This document shows positions 56,864 through 64,000 of a stretch of 64,000 nucleotides of DNA, piece after piece (position 1 is the first letter of the stretch; each line of letters begins with the position of its first letter). The stretch lies in assembly GCF_003416895.1 (NCBI RefSeq), contig NZ_QVIO01000001.1, positions 310,001 through 374,000 on the forward strand. The letters are read 5' to 3'. Below the pieces are notes generated by a model. It was not told where the DNA came from, did no database searches, and was given only the letters and a program-made list of their open reading frames with translations. Source of the stretch: Duganella sp. BJB476 (GTDB lineage: Bacteria; Pseudomonadota; Gammaproteobacteria; Burkholderiales; Burkholderiaceae_D). A program made the position numbers and the translations under genes.

Positions 56864-58078
56864 TTATTTGTTAAGGGACTTGCAGAATTGGACGATGCGC
56901 TGCGCAGCTTCCAGGCCTTCTTCCGTTTCGGCGACCAGCGCCATGCGGATGCGGTTGCGGCCCGGATTGGCGCCGTGGGCGTCGCGCGCCAGGTAGCTGC
57001 CCGGCAGTACCGTGACATTATATTCGGCATACAGGCGCTGGGCGAATTCGGTGTCCGACAAGCCGGTCTGGCTGACGTCCGCCCACAGGTAGAAGCCGGC
57101 GTCCGGCAGTTCCACTTGCAGCACTTCCTGCAGCAACGGGGTGATGGCGGCGAATTTGGCGCGGTATTTTTCGCGGTTCTGTTCGACGTGGGTTTCGTCG
57201 TTCCAGGCCGCGATCGAAGCAGCTTGCACGGAAGGGCTCATGGCTCCGCCGTGATAGGTGCGGTACAACAGGAATTTTTTCAGGACGTCGGCGTCGCCGG
57301 CCACGAAGCCCGAGCGCATGCCCGGCACGTTGGAGCGCTTCGACAGGCTGCTGAACACCACCAGGCGCGCGTAAGGCTTGTCGATCGTGGACAGGCCCAG
57401 CGTGTGGGCCGCTTCCAGCGCGCCCAGTGGCGCCTTGTCGCCGTGGTAGATCTCGGAGTAGCACTCGTCGGCGGCGATGATGAAGTTGTAGCGCTCGGAC
57501 AGGGCGAACAAGTTCTCCCAGTCGGTCAGCGTCAGCACGGCGCCGGTCGGATTGCCGGGGGAGCACAGGAACAACAGCGATACGCGCTCCCAGACCGAGG
57601 TCGGGATGCTGTCGTAGTCGCAGCCGAAGTTGCGGGCCGGGTCGGAATTGATGAAGTACGGCTCGGCGCCGGCCAGGTAGGCCGCGCCTTCGTAGATCTG
57701 GTAGAACGGGTTCGGGCTGACCACCAGCGATTTGGCGGCCGGGTCGATCACGGTCTGCGCCAGCGCGAACAGCGCCTCGCGCGAGCCGTTCACCGGCAGC
57801 ACCTGGGTGGCTGGATTGAGCTTGGGGATGCCATAGCGGCGTTCCAGCCAGCCGGCGATGGCGCCGCGCAGCGCGTCCGAGCCGATGGTGGTAGGGTAGC
57901 TGGCCAGGCCGTCCACATTGTCGATCAGCGCCTGCTGGATGAACTGCGGCGTAGGATGTTTGGGCTCGCCCATTCCCAGGCTGATGGCCTTGTGCTGTGG
58001 GCTGGCGGTCACCTGCGCGAACAGCTGGCGCAGTTTTTCGAACGGATAGGGTTGCAGCTTGTCGAGATGTGGATTCAC
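56864..58078 (-). CDS. dapC: Succinyldiaminopimelate transaminase DapC
   Basis: A 404-residue PLP aminotransferase of fold type I. NPHLDKLQPYPFEKLRQLF is the family N-terminus, SLGMGEPKHPTP follows, then NPFYQIYEG, SPGNPTGAVLTL, ADECYSEIYHG and FSSLSKRSNVPGMRSG with the PLP lysine. It converts N-succinyl-2-amino-6-ketopimelate to succinyl-diaminopimelate. I use GTG 58078 as start because it matches the family; no strong ribosome site is seen. It is the first gene of dapC-dapD and is divergent from the DUF4153 gene. Confidence 0.93.
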   Translation of the reverse strand: MNPHLDKLQPYPFEKLRQLFAQVTASPQHKAISLGMGEPKHPTPQFIQQALIDNVDGLASYPTTIGSDALRGAIAGWLERRYGIPKLNPATQVLPVNGSREALFALAQTVIDPAAKSLVVSPNPFYQIYEGAAYLAGAEPYFINSDPARNFGCDYDSIPTSVWERVSLLFLCSPGNPTGAVLTLTDWENLFALSERYNFIIAADECYSEIYHGDKAPLGALEAAHTLGLSTIDKPYARLVVFSSLSKRSNVPGMRSGFVAGDADVLKKFLLYRTYHGGAMSPSVQAASIAAWNDETHVEQNREKYRAKFAAITPLLQEVLQVELPDAGFYLWADVSQTGLSDTEFAQRLYAEYNVTVLPGSYLARDAHGANPGRNRIRMALVAETEEGLEAAQRIVQFCKSLNK

Positions 58079-58252
58079 TTGGCGGACCGGGTGCGGAACG
58101 TTGAAAAAAGAGCAGCGTAGACAACCATTATAGCGCCTCTGCGCAGGCCTCGTCATACGACGGTGAGTAGGCCGGCTATAGTAGGCCGGCTATCAATGCC
58201 AAATAATAAACATGTGAGATACTTCGGCCCACGGTTCACAAAGAGGTCAGGC

Positions 58253-60070
58253 ATGGAACAGGATGAAACGACGATGGAAGTGGACGTCAGCCGGCAGGTG
58301 ATGGCGCTGCGGCTGGCGACCGGGCTGGCGCAGGGCGCGTTGCTGTATTGGCTGTACCAGGCCGACCGGGGCGGCTGGTGGCCGGCCGGTACGCCGTATG
58401 TGATGACGCCACTGCTGATGGCCTGCGCGCTGCTGCCGGCGATGCTGATATCGGCCATGGGCCATATGGCGCCGAAAAAGGTGGCGCAATGGATGACCGC
58501 CGCCGCTGGCGTGGTGCTGGTCATGGCGCTACATGCCGTCAGCCGCGACGCCGGCGGGTTGCGGGGCGCCGGCGAGCTTGGGAAGGGCGCGTTCACGTCG
58601 ATGTCGGGGCCTGTGATGGTTTTCGGCGCGGTCTTCATGTACATCGCGCACTCGCTGGTGATGGCGGGGGCGACGGACAAGCGCCGCATCGCCAGCTACG
58701 ACACGTATTTTGAGCTGGCCTGGAAGCTGGCGGTGCAGCTGATGTTCTCGGCCTTCTTTGTCGGGGCACTGTGGTTGGTGCTGCTGATGGGCAGTGGCCT
58801 GTTCTCGATGGTGAAGCTGGACTTCCTCAAGCATATGATGGAAGAGTCGTGGTTTGTGGTGCCGGTGATCTGCTTCGCCTGGTCGTGCGCGATGCACATC
58901 ACGGACGTGCGGCCGGCCATCGTGCGGGGCATTCGCAGCCTGCTGCTGGTGCTGCTGTCGTGGATACTGCCGGTGGCGGCGCTGATCATCAGCGGCTTCC
59001 TGTGCGCCTTGCCATTCACCGGGCTGGATGTGCTGTGGGCGACGCGGCACGCGACGTCGCTGCTGCTGGCGGCGGACGCGGTGCTGATCGTGCTGATAAA
59101 CGCCGCCTTCCAGAACGGCCACGCCAAGGCGGCGCTGGCGGTGCGCGTGAGCGCGCGCGTGGCTTCGCTGCTGATACTGCCGCTGACGGCCATCGCGATT
59201 TATGCGCTGGGCTTGCGGGTGTACGACTACGGCTGGACCTCGGACCGCGTGATCGCCGCTGCCTGCCTGGTGGTCGCCAGTTGCTACGCGTTGGGTTATG
59301 CGTGGGCGGCGCATCGTTACGAGACCTGGCTGTGCCCCATCGCCAATGTCAACGTGGCGGCGGCCTTCGTGGTGCTGGTGGTGCTGCTTGCCTTGTTCAC
59401 GCCGATCGCCGATCCGGCGCGCCTGTCGGTGAACAACCAGGTGGCGCGGCTGGAGAAGGGCCGTACCAAGGCGGCGAATTTCGATTTTCACTACCTGCGT
59501 TTCGAGGGGCAGCGCTACGGGCAGGAGGCTTTGACGCGCCTGTCGCAGCAAACCACCGGCCCTGATGCTGCGTTGATACGCGACCTGGCCGCCAAGGCCT
59601 TGAAGGAGACGAACCGTTGGCAGCCGGGATCGCAGTTGGCGGTGGTATCGATCACCGACAACGTCAAGGTGTGGCCGTCGACCACCAAGCTGCCGGCCAG
59701 CTTTGTGGCCCAGAAGTGGAGCCCGATCGAAGACGAGACTGTACTGCCATGCCTGTTGAGCCGCGGCAGCAGCTGCGATGCCTTGGTGCTCGATGTCGAC
59801 GGCGACGGCAAGCCGGAAGTCCTGCTGTTCAACGCCGGCCGCTACTCGGCGGCGCCGCTCTACACCGAGCGCGCCGACGGCAAGTGGGTGGTGGCCGGCC
59901 ATCTCGATGCGAGCGGCAGCGAATGCGCTCCGCTGATCGAGAAGCTGAAGGCGGGCCAGTACGCGCTAGTCGCGCCGCGCATGAAGGCGCTGGAAGTGGC
60001 GGGGCAACTACTGCAGTTTCAATCGGAGTTCGGCGCGGACGACTGCAAATTGATCAAGGCCGCGAAATAA
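58253..60070 (+). CDS. DUF4153-like polytopic membrane protein
   Basis: A 605-residue inner-membrane protein with about 11 hydrophobic segments in the first 420 residues (for example LMFSAFFVGALWLVLLMG and VVPVICFAWSCAMHI). A hydrophilic C-terminal domain of about 180 residues follows, with LVLDVDGDGKPEVLLFNAG, which resembles an EF-hand/FG-GAP calcium-like loop. Arrangement fits DUF4153 proteins, whose role is unknown. GAGGTC precedes ATG 58253. It is convergent with the SDR gene. Confidence 0.75.
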   Translation: MEQDETTMEVDVSRQVMALRLATGLAQGALLYWLYQADRGGWWPAGTPYVMTPLLMACALLPAMLISAMGHMAPKKVAQWMTAAAGVVLVMALHAVSRDAGGLRGAGELGKGAFTSMSGPVMVFGAVFMYIAHSLVMAGATDKRRIASYDTYFELAWKLAVQLMFSAFFVGALWLVLLMGSGLFSMVKLDFLKHMMEESWFVVPVICFAWSCAMHITDVRPAIVRGIRSLLLVLLSWILPVAALIISGFLCALPFTGLDVLWATRHATSLLLAADAVLIVLINAAFQNGHAKAALAVRVSARVASLLILPLTAIAIYALGLRVYDYGWTSDRVIAAACLVVASCYALGYAWAAHRYETWLCPIANVNVAAAFVVLVVLLALFTPIADPARLSVNNQVARLEKGRTKAANFDFHYLRFEGQRYGQEALTRLSQQTTGPDAALIRDLAAKALKETNRWQPGSQLAVVSITDNVKVWPSTTKLPASFVAQKWSPIEDETVLPCLLSRGSSCDALVLDVDGDGKPEVLLFNAGRYSAAPLYTERADGKWVVAGHLDASGSECAPLIEKLKAGQYALVAPRMKALEVAGQLLQFQSEFGADDCKLIKAAK

Positions 60071-60116
60071 GCAAGGTTCAGATCGGCCACGCCGGCAATT
60101 GCGTTATCGGAAGCAT

Positions 60117-60902
60117 TCACGTCATGACGCGGCCACCTGCAACATCCAGTGTGATGCCGGTGATCCATGACGCAGACGTTGACAGTAAAAACAGCGCCGC
60201 CGATGCTATGTCGTCAGGGCGGCCAAGCCGGCCGAGCGGAAATGCCGCCAACATGCGCTGTTGCTGTTCAGGCGGCATGCGCTGAGCTGTGCGCTCGGTC
60301 AGAACAGCGGATGGCGAAATGCAGTTCACACGGATGCCGTGCTGACCAACCTCGTTGGCGGCGTGGCGTGTCAGCATGATGACGCCGGCCTTGGCTGCTC
60401 CATACCCGGCTGGTGCTCCCGAAGCGACCCGTCCGCCCGCCGACGCCATGGTGACGATGCTGCCGCTACCGCGCGCGATCATCGCGGGCAGGAAAGACTT
60501 GAGCGTGAAGAAGGTTGAAGTCAGATTGTTGTCGATGCTCGAGCGCCAATCTTCTTCTGTGATGTCGGCTAGTGGAGCGGGACGCCCGCTGCCACCGCCT
60601 GCAAACGCCAGCAGCAACTCGGGCGCGCCCAGGTCGGCCTCGATGGCGACACGCATGCGTTCGACAGCATCCAGGTCGGAACAGTCGGCTACTGCCGCGC
60701 AAGCCTCTCCGCCAAATGAACGGATCGCGGCCACCGTATCCTCGACGGCATCACGGGCACGCCCATTGACGGCGACTTTTACGCCACAGCGGGCCAGTGC
60801 CAGGCAGGTGGCAGCGCCGATTCCGCGCGAGCCGCCGGTGACGAGTGCCACCTTGCCGTGCAGGTCAGGGTAATTCGGAACAACGGTGTTGGGTTCAGTC
60901 AT
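60117..60902 (-). CDS. Short-chain dehydrogenase/reductase
   Basis: A 261-residue NAD(P)H-dependent enzyme of the classical SDR type. The cofactor motif is VTGGSRGIG (residues 21-30), the catalytic tetrad is N126, S154, Y167 and K171 (YGAAKAG), and AVADCSDLDAV and VRVNCIS-like segments are in place. The substrate is unknown. GGAG lies 7 nt before ATG 60902. It is divergent from the LysR regulator across 91 nt, so it is probably its target. Confidence 0.92.
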   Translation of the reverse strand: MTEPNTVVPNYPDLHGKVALVTGGSRGIGAATCLALARCGVKVAVNGRARDAVEDTVAAIRSFGGEACAAVADCSDLDAVERMRVAIEADLGAPELLLAFAGGGSGRPAPLADITEEDWRSSIDNNLTSTFFTLKSFLPAMIARGSGSIVTMASAGGRVASGAPAGYGAAKAGVIMLTRHAANEVGQHGIRVNCISPSAVLTERTAQRMPPEQQQRMLAAFPLGRLGRPDDIASAALFLLSTSASWITGITLDVAGGRVMT

Positions 60903-60993
60903 GTCGGGTCTCCAGTGAGTGCTTGACGCCAGATTACAAACTGACTAGGCTAAAATCAAATCACATGTTATTGGTCTATCCATAAAAAAATAG

Positions 60994-61866
60994 ATGTCTT
61001 ACTTACTTCATCTGCGCAGCTTTCTCAGCGTCTACCGGCACAATTCCATCTCGCGCGCGGCGGTTTCCCTGCAACTGACGCAACCTGCTGTATCCCGACA
61101 CATCAAGATATTGGAAGCGCGCCTGCAGACTCAATTGTTCACCCGTCTGCCGCGCGGCTTGGCGCCGACGCCTGCCGCCATCGAACTGGAGAGGCAGTCC
61201 GGGCCGCATTTGGACGCGCTGGAGGCCATCATCGGCAGCGGCGCAAGTCAGCGCGAGGCCCTTGCCGGTATCATTCATGTCGGCGCGACCAGCGGATTTT
61301 CCGGGTTGTTGCTGTCCGCCTTGAGTGCCATGCCGCGTTATGGGATTCGACTTGACCTGCGTGCGATGCCGCCGCCGGCCTTGGTGAAAGCGCTCGCCGA
61401 CCGCGAACTCGATCTGGTGGTGACACTGGCGCGCATACCGCACAAAGCGATTGACTATGCACTGCTGTATGAGGGGCGGCTGCAATTGGTATGCGCACCG
61501 GCTTTTCGCGATCGCATACCCAAGTCGGCCGCGCCGAAAGGTTTGCCGCTGATCGATTTGCAAGGGCCGGTGCCACCACTGACGAGTTTTTGGCGCGAGG
61601 TTTTCGGCTGCGACGCGGAGCAACCATCGGCCATGGTGCCGGACTATCAAATGGCGCTGGAAGCCGCGGCGGCGGGCGGCGGACTGGCCGTCTTGCCGGA
61701 ATGCCTATGTCGGCCGCTGCTCAATGCCGGCCATCTGATCGCACTGCCGTTGCCGAAGCGCGCACCGATGTTCTCGCTCTATCTTGCACGCGGCAAGGGT
61801 GGCGGCGCAGTTGAACGAGTTGACCTATGCCGTCAGCAGTTGATTGAGGCCGCGCGCACGTGGTGA
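60994..61866 (+). CDS. LysR-family transcriptional regulator
   Basis: A 290-residue regulator. The N-terminal winged HTH has LRSFLSVYRHNSISRAAVSL and LTQPAVSRHIKILEARL; the effector-binding domain covers the rest, with HVGATSGFSGLLL. It probably controls the divergent SDR gene. The 91-nt region between them is AT-rich and holds the imperfect dyad ATTGGTCTATCCAT at about 60970, which fits the spacing of a LysR T-N11-A site only loosely. Effector unknown. Confidence 0.9.
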   Translation: MSYLLHLRSFLSVYRHNSISRAAVSLQLTQPAVSRHIKILEARLQTQLFTRLPRGLAPTPAAIELERQSGPHLDALEAIIGSGASQREALAGIIHVGATSGFSGLLLSALSAMPRYGIRLDLRAMPPPALVKALADRELDLVVTLARIPHKAIDYALLYEGRLQLVCAPAFRDRIPKSAAPKGLPLIDLQGPVPPLTSFWREVFGCDAEQPSAMVPDYQMALEAAAAGGGLAVLPECLCRPLLNAGHLIALPLPKRAPMFSLYLARGKGGGAVERVDLCRQQLIEAARTW

Positions 61867-62182
61867 GGGACGGATTTAATGGCGATTGTGGCCGTTTTGG
61901 CCCTAATCCCACGGTATCTTATTGTCATCGAGATACTATTCCGCTTTGAGGCGAGATGGTGCTGACATGCCGGGAGCCCGCCGTGCTATTGTAGAAACAG
62001 GTTACAGGTTTTATCTCCACACTTCGCGAAGTCCCATCATCCAGCCCACCGCATTGGTGGGTTGCCTCGACCTCCCGCCGCCTAGCTGTCGCTCATAACG
62101 CGCTGCATTCCGTGACTCCGCCGCTGATCGCGACGGGCAGCGGATGCACGTGCCAATTCAATGTGACATCCGGGAGAATATC
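61867..62182. other. Intergenic region with palindrome, no gene seen
   Basis: This 316-nt stretch has no convincing ORF. It holds a 12-nt perfect palindrome ACTTCGCGAAGT at 62021-62032, a hairpin CCCACC-GCATT-GGTGGG at 62045-62061 without a T-run, and a weak hairpin (GGCC-GTTTT-GGCC) soon after the LysR stop. These may be a regulator site and leader structure of the sensor-kinase gene that starts at 62183. Confidence 0.5.
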
Positions 62183-64000
62183 TTGAACGTGGACCGCTCG
62201 CTGTACGATGGACAACTGCTATTGAAGGCGGGCGCGCTGCAGGACGCCATTTTCAACAGCGCCAATTTCTCCAGTATCGCCACCGATGCCCAAGGCGTGA
62301 TCCAGATTTTCAATGTCGGCGCCGAGCGTATGCTGGGCTATAAGGCAATCGACGTGATGGACAAGATCACGCCCGCCGATATTTCCGATCCTCGCGAACT
62401 GATCGTGCGCGCGAACGCCCTCAGCCTGGAATTGGGCACCTCGATCACGCCGGGTTTCGAGGCGCTGGTGTTCAAGGCGTCGCGCGGCATCGAGGACATC
62501 TATGAGCTGACCTATATCCGCCAGGACGGCAGCCGTTTCCCGGCGATGGTATCGGTCACCGCGCTGCGCGACGACCGGGAAACCATCATCGGCTATCTGC
62601 TGATCGGCACCGACAATACCGCGCGCAAGCGCGCCGAGGAGGCATTGCAGAAAGCCGGTGCGCTGCAGAACGCCATCTTCAACAGCGCCAACTTCTCCAG
62701 CATAGCCACGGACGCCCATGGCGTGATCCAGATCTTCAATGTCGGCGCCGAGCGCATGCTGGGCTACAAGGCCTCTGACGTATTGAACAAGATCACGCCT
62801 GCCGATATTTCCGATCCGCTGGAGGTGATCGCACGCGCCCATACGCTGAGCATCGAACTGGGCACGTCGATCACGCCGGGCTTCGAGGCGCTGGTGTTCA
62901 AGGCTTCGCGCGGCATTGAGGACATCTATGAGCTGACCTACATCCGCCAGGACGGCAGCCGCTTCCCGGCGATGGTGTCGGTGACGGCGCTGCGCGACGA
63001 CCGCGAGCAAATCATCGGTTACCTGCTGATTGGTACCGACAACACCGTTCGCAAGCAGGTCGAGGCCGAACAGGCGGTGCTCGATCAGCGCTTGCGCGAT
63101 CAGCAGTTCTACACCCGCTCGCTGATTGAGTCGAATATCGACGCGCTGATGGCGACCGACCCGCGCGGCATCATCACCGACGTCAACCAGCAGATGGAGT
63201 CGCTGACCGGCTGCACCCGTGATGAACTGATCGGCGCGCCGTTCAAGAACTACTTCACCGACCCGGACCGGGCGCAAGCGGGCATCTCACGCGTACTGCG
63301 TGAAGGCAAGCTCACCAACTATGAACTGACCGCGCTGTCGCGCGAAGGCGCCGAGACCGTGGTGTCGTTCAACGCCTCGACCTTTCATGACCGCGACCGC
63401 AAGCTGCAGGGGGTGTTCGCGGCGGCGCGCGACGTCACCGACCGCAAGCAATTCGAACACAAGCTGCAGGAAAACAATGTCGAACTAGAAAGCGCCAAGG
63501 CGGCGGCGGAAATCGCCAACCTGGCCAAATCTGAATTCCTGTCGAGCATGAGCCATGAGTTGCGCACACCGCTCAATGCGGTACTGGGCTTCGCGCAACT
63601 GATGGCGTCGGATATACCGCCACCGACCACCGCGCAAAAAACTTCGATCGATCAGATCCTGCAGGCCGGCTGGTATCTGCTGCGTCTGATTAACGAAATA
63701 CTCGATTTGGCGATGATCGAATCGGGCAAGGTCAGCCTTTCCCAGGAGACGATGTCCTTAACCGAGGTGCTGCTCGATTGCAATGCCATGATGGCGCCTC
63801 AGGCTGAGCAACGTGGCATCGCCGTGAATTTCCCGAGTTTCGAGCATCCGTTCTACGTGCACGCGGACCGGACCCGGGTCAAGCAGGTCATCGTGAACCT
63901 GATGTCGAACGCCATCAAATACAATCGCCCCGGCGGCGCCGTGACCGTGAACTGCGAACATGAACCCGACGGCCGCGTGCGCGTCAGCGTGATGGATACC
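62183..64000 (+). CDS. Multi-PAS sensor histidine kinase, N-terminal part (runs off right edge)
   Basis: At least 606 residues in frame to the window end. No N-terminal membrane segment is seen. Two near-identical PAS/PAC units (FNSANFSSIATDA..., GTDNT) at about residues 15-298 are followed by a third PAS (SLIESNIDALMATDPRGIITDVN), a coiled linker and a HisKA box SSMSHELRTPLNAVLGFAQL. The ATPase N-box NLMSNAIKYN is present; the remaining ATPase and any receiver lie outside. The start is TTG 62183 because GGGAG is about 6 nt upstream; GTG 62189 is an alternative. The family is likely a hybrid kinase. Confidence 0.88.
   Translation, partial: MNVDRSLYDGQLLLKAGALQDAIFNSANFSSIATDAQGVIQIFNVGAERMLGYKAIDVMDKITPADISDPRELIVRANALSLELGTSITPGFEALVFKASRGIEDIYELTYIRQDGSRFPAMVSVTALRDDRETIIGYLLIGTDNTARKRAEEALQKAGALQNAIFNSANFSSIATDAHGVIQIFNVGAERMLGYKASDVLNKITPADISDPLEVIARAHTLSIELGTSITPGFEALVFKASRGIEDIYELTYIRQDGSRFPAMVSVTALRDDREQIIGYLLIGTDNTVRKQVEAEQAVLDQRLRDQQFYTRSLIESNIDALMATDPRGIITDVNQQMESLTGCTRDELIGAPFKNYFTDPDRAQAGISRVLREGKLTNYELTALSREGAETVVSFNASTFHDRDRKLQGVFAAARDVTDRKQFEHKLQENNVELESAKAAAEIANLAKSEFLSSMSHELRTPLNAVLGFAQLMASDIPPPTTAQKTSIDQILQAGWYLLRLINEILDLAMIESGKVSLSQETMSLTEVLLDCNAMMAPQAEQRGIAVNFPSFEHPFYVHADRTRVKQVIVNLMSNAIKYNRPGGAVTVNCEHEPDGRVRVSVMDT
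62225..63076 (+). repeat. Tandem 426-nt duplication encoding two PAS domains
   Basis: Units 62225-62650 and 62651-63076 are in register with a period of 426 nt (142 codons), and the great majority of bases match, including most third positions. Both encode the same PAS core with ALQ, AIFNSANFSSIATDA and RQDGSRFPAMVSVTALRDDRE. The duplication keeps the frame. It is a recent in-frame domain duplication. Confidence 0.9.

Noticed and set aside
62045..62061. CCCACC/GGTGGG hairpin as a terminator
   Set aside because: No U-tract follows it on either strand, and it is nearly 180 nt after the LysR stop.

Overview
The window reads as chromosome of a GC-rich, Gram-negative betaproteobacterium, most likely an Oxalobacteraceae member of the Massilia/Duganella/Janthinobacterium group. 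The evidence is strong G/C bias at third codon positions, outer-membrane proteins ending in Phe, an MdtABC-type RND pump with a NodT-type outer-membrane factor, the succinylase-type dap genes, PilU, and many sensor kinases. It is densely packed, often with ATGA, GTGA or TGATG overlaps. I see no rRNA, tRNA, CRISPR array or insertion sequence. Family names come from recognised motifs; nothing was searched against a database.

Layout. 1-8 kb: the N-terminus of a protealysin-type M4 protease, a DUF4188 protein coupled to an alpha/beta hydrolase, small proteins, an MFS exporter, a sodium:solute symporter, SppA and a GNAT acetyltransferase. 8-20 kb: an envelope-stress and efflux block, in which spy/cpxP-like, cpxR-like and cpxA-like genes run leftwards and mdtA-mdtB-mdtC-outer-membrane factor run rightwards from a shared control region holding a perfect GTAAA-N5-GTAAA CpxR-type box. 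20-24.5 kb: a CheB/CheR fusion followed 7 nt later by a PAS histidine kinase. 24.5-27.6 kb: a porin and a cupin protein opposite a MocR/PdxR-type regulator. 27.6-29.8 kb: a visibly AT-richer patch with DJ-1/PfpI, FosA, zinc-ribbon and CPBP-like genes, probably acquired.

29.8-36.2 kb: an S46 peptidase, a PnuC/PnuT transporter, a NadR-like kinase and a small outer-membrane protein in overlapping order. They meet tail to tail a TonB-dependent receptor whose 5' leader carries a TPP riboswitch, so the locus probably serves vitamin (thiamine and/or nicotinamide riboside) uptake. 36.3-39.9 kb: an Imm26-like protein and an OmpR/EnvZ pair with a translationally coupled secreted protein. 40-46.4 kb: tandem FapA/DUF342 paralogues, ArfB, a CaiB/BaiF CoA-transferase and CheW.

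46.4-58.1 kb: the leftward lysine/diaminopimelate block (dapC, dapD, an ArsC-like gene, dapE, prmB, an ABC-F protein). It is interrupted by pilU and by a rightward diguanylate cyclase, TonB-dependent receptor and YfiR operon that resembles a YfiBNR c-di-GMP circuit with a receptor in place of YfiB. 58-64 kb: a DUF4153 membrane protein, a divergent SDR/LysR pair, and the N-terminal two thirds of a sensor kinase whose first two PAS domains are a near-identical 426-bp tandem duplication; this gene runs off the right edge.
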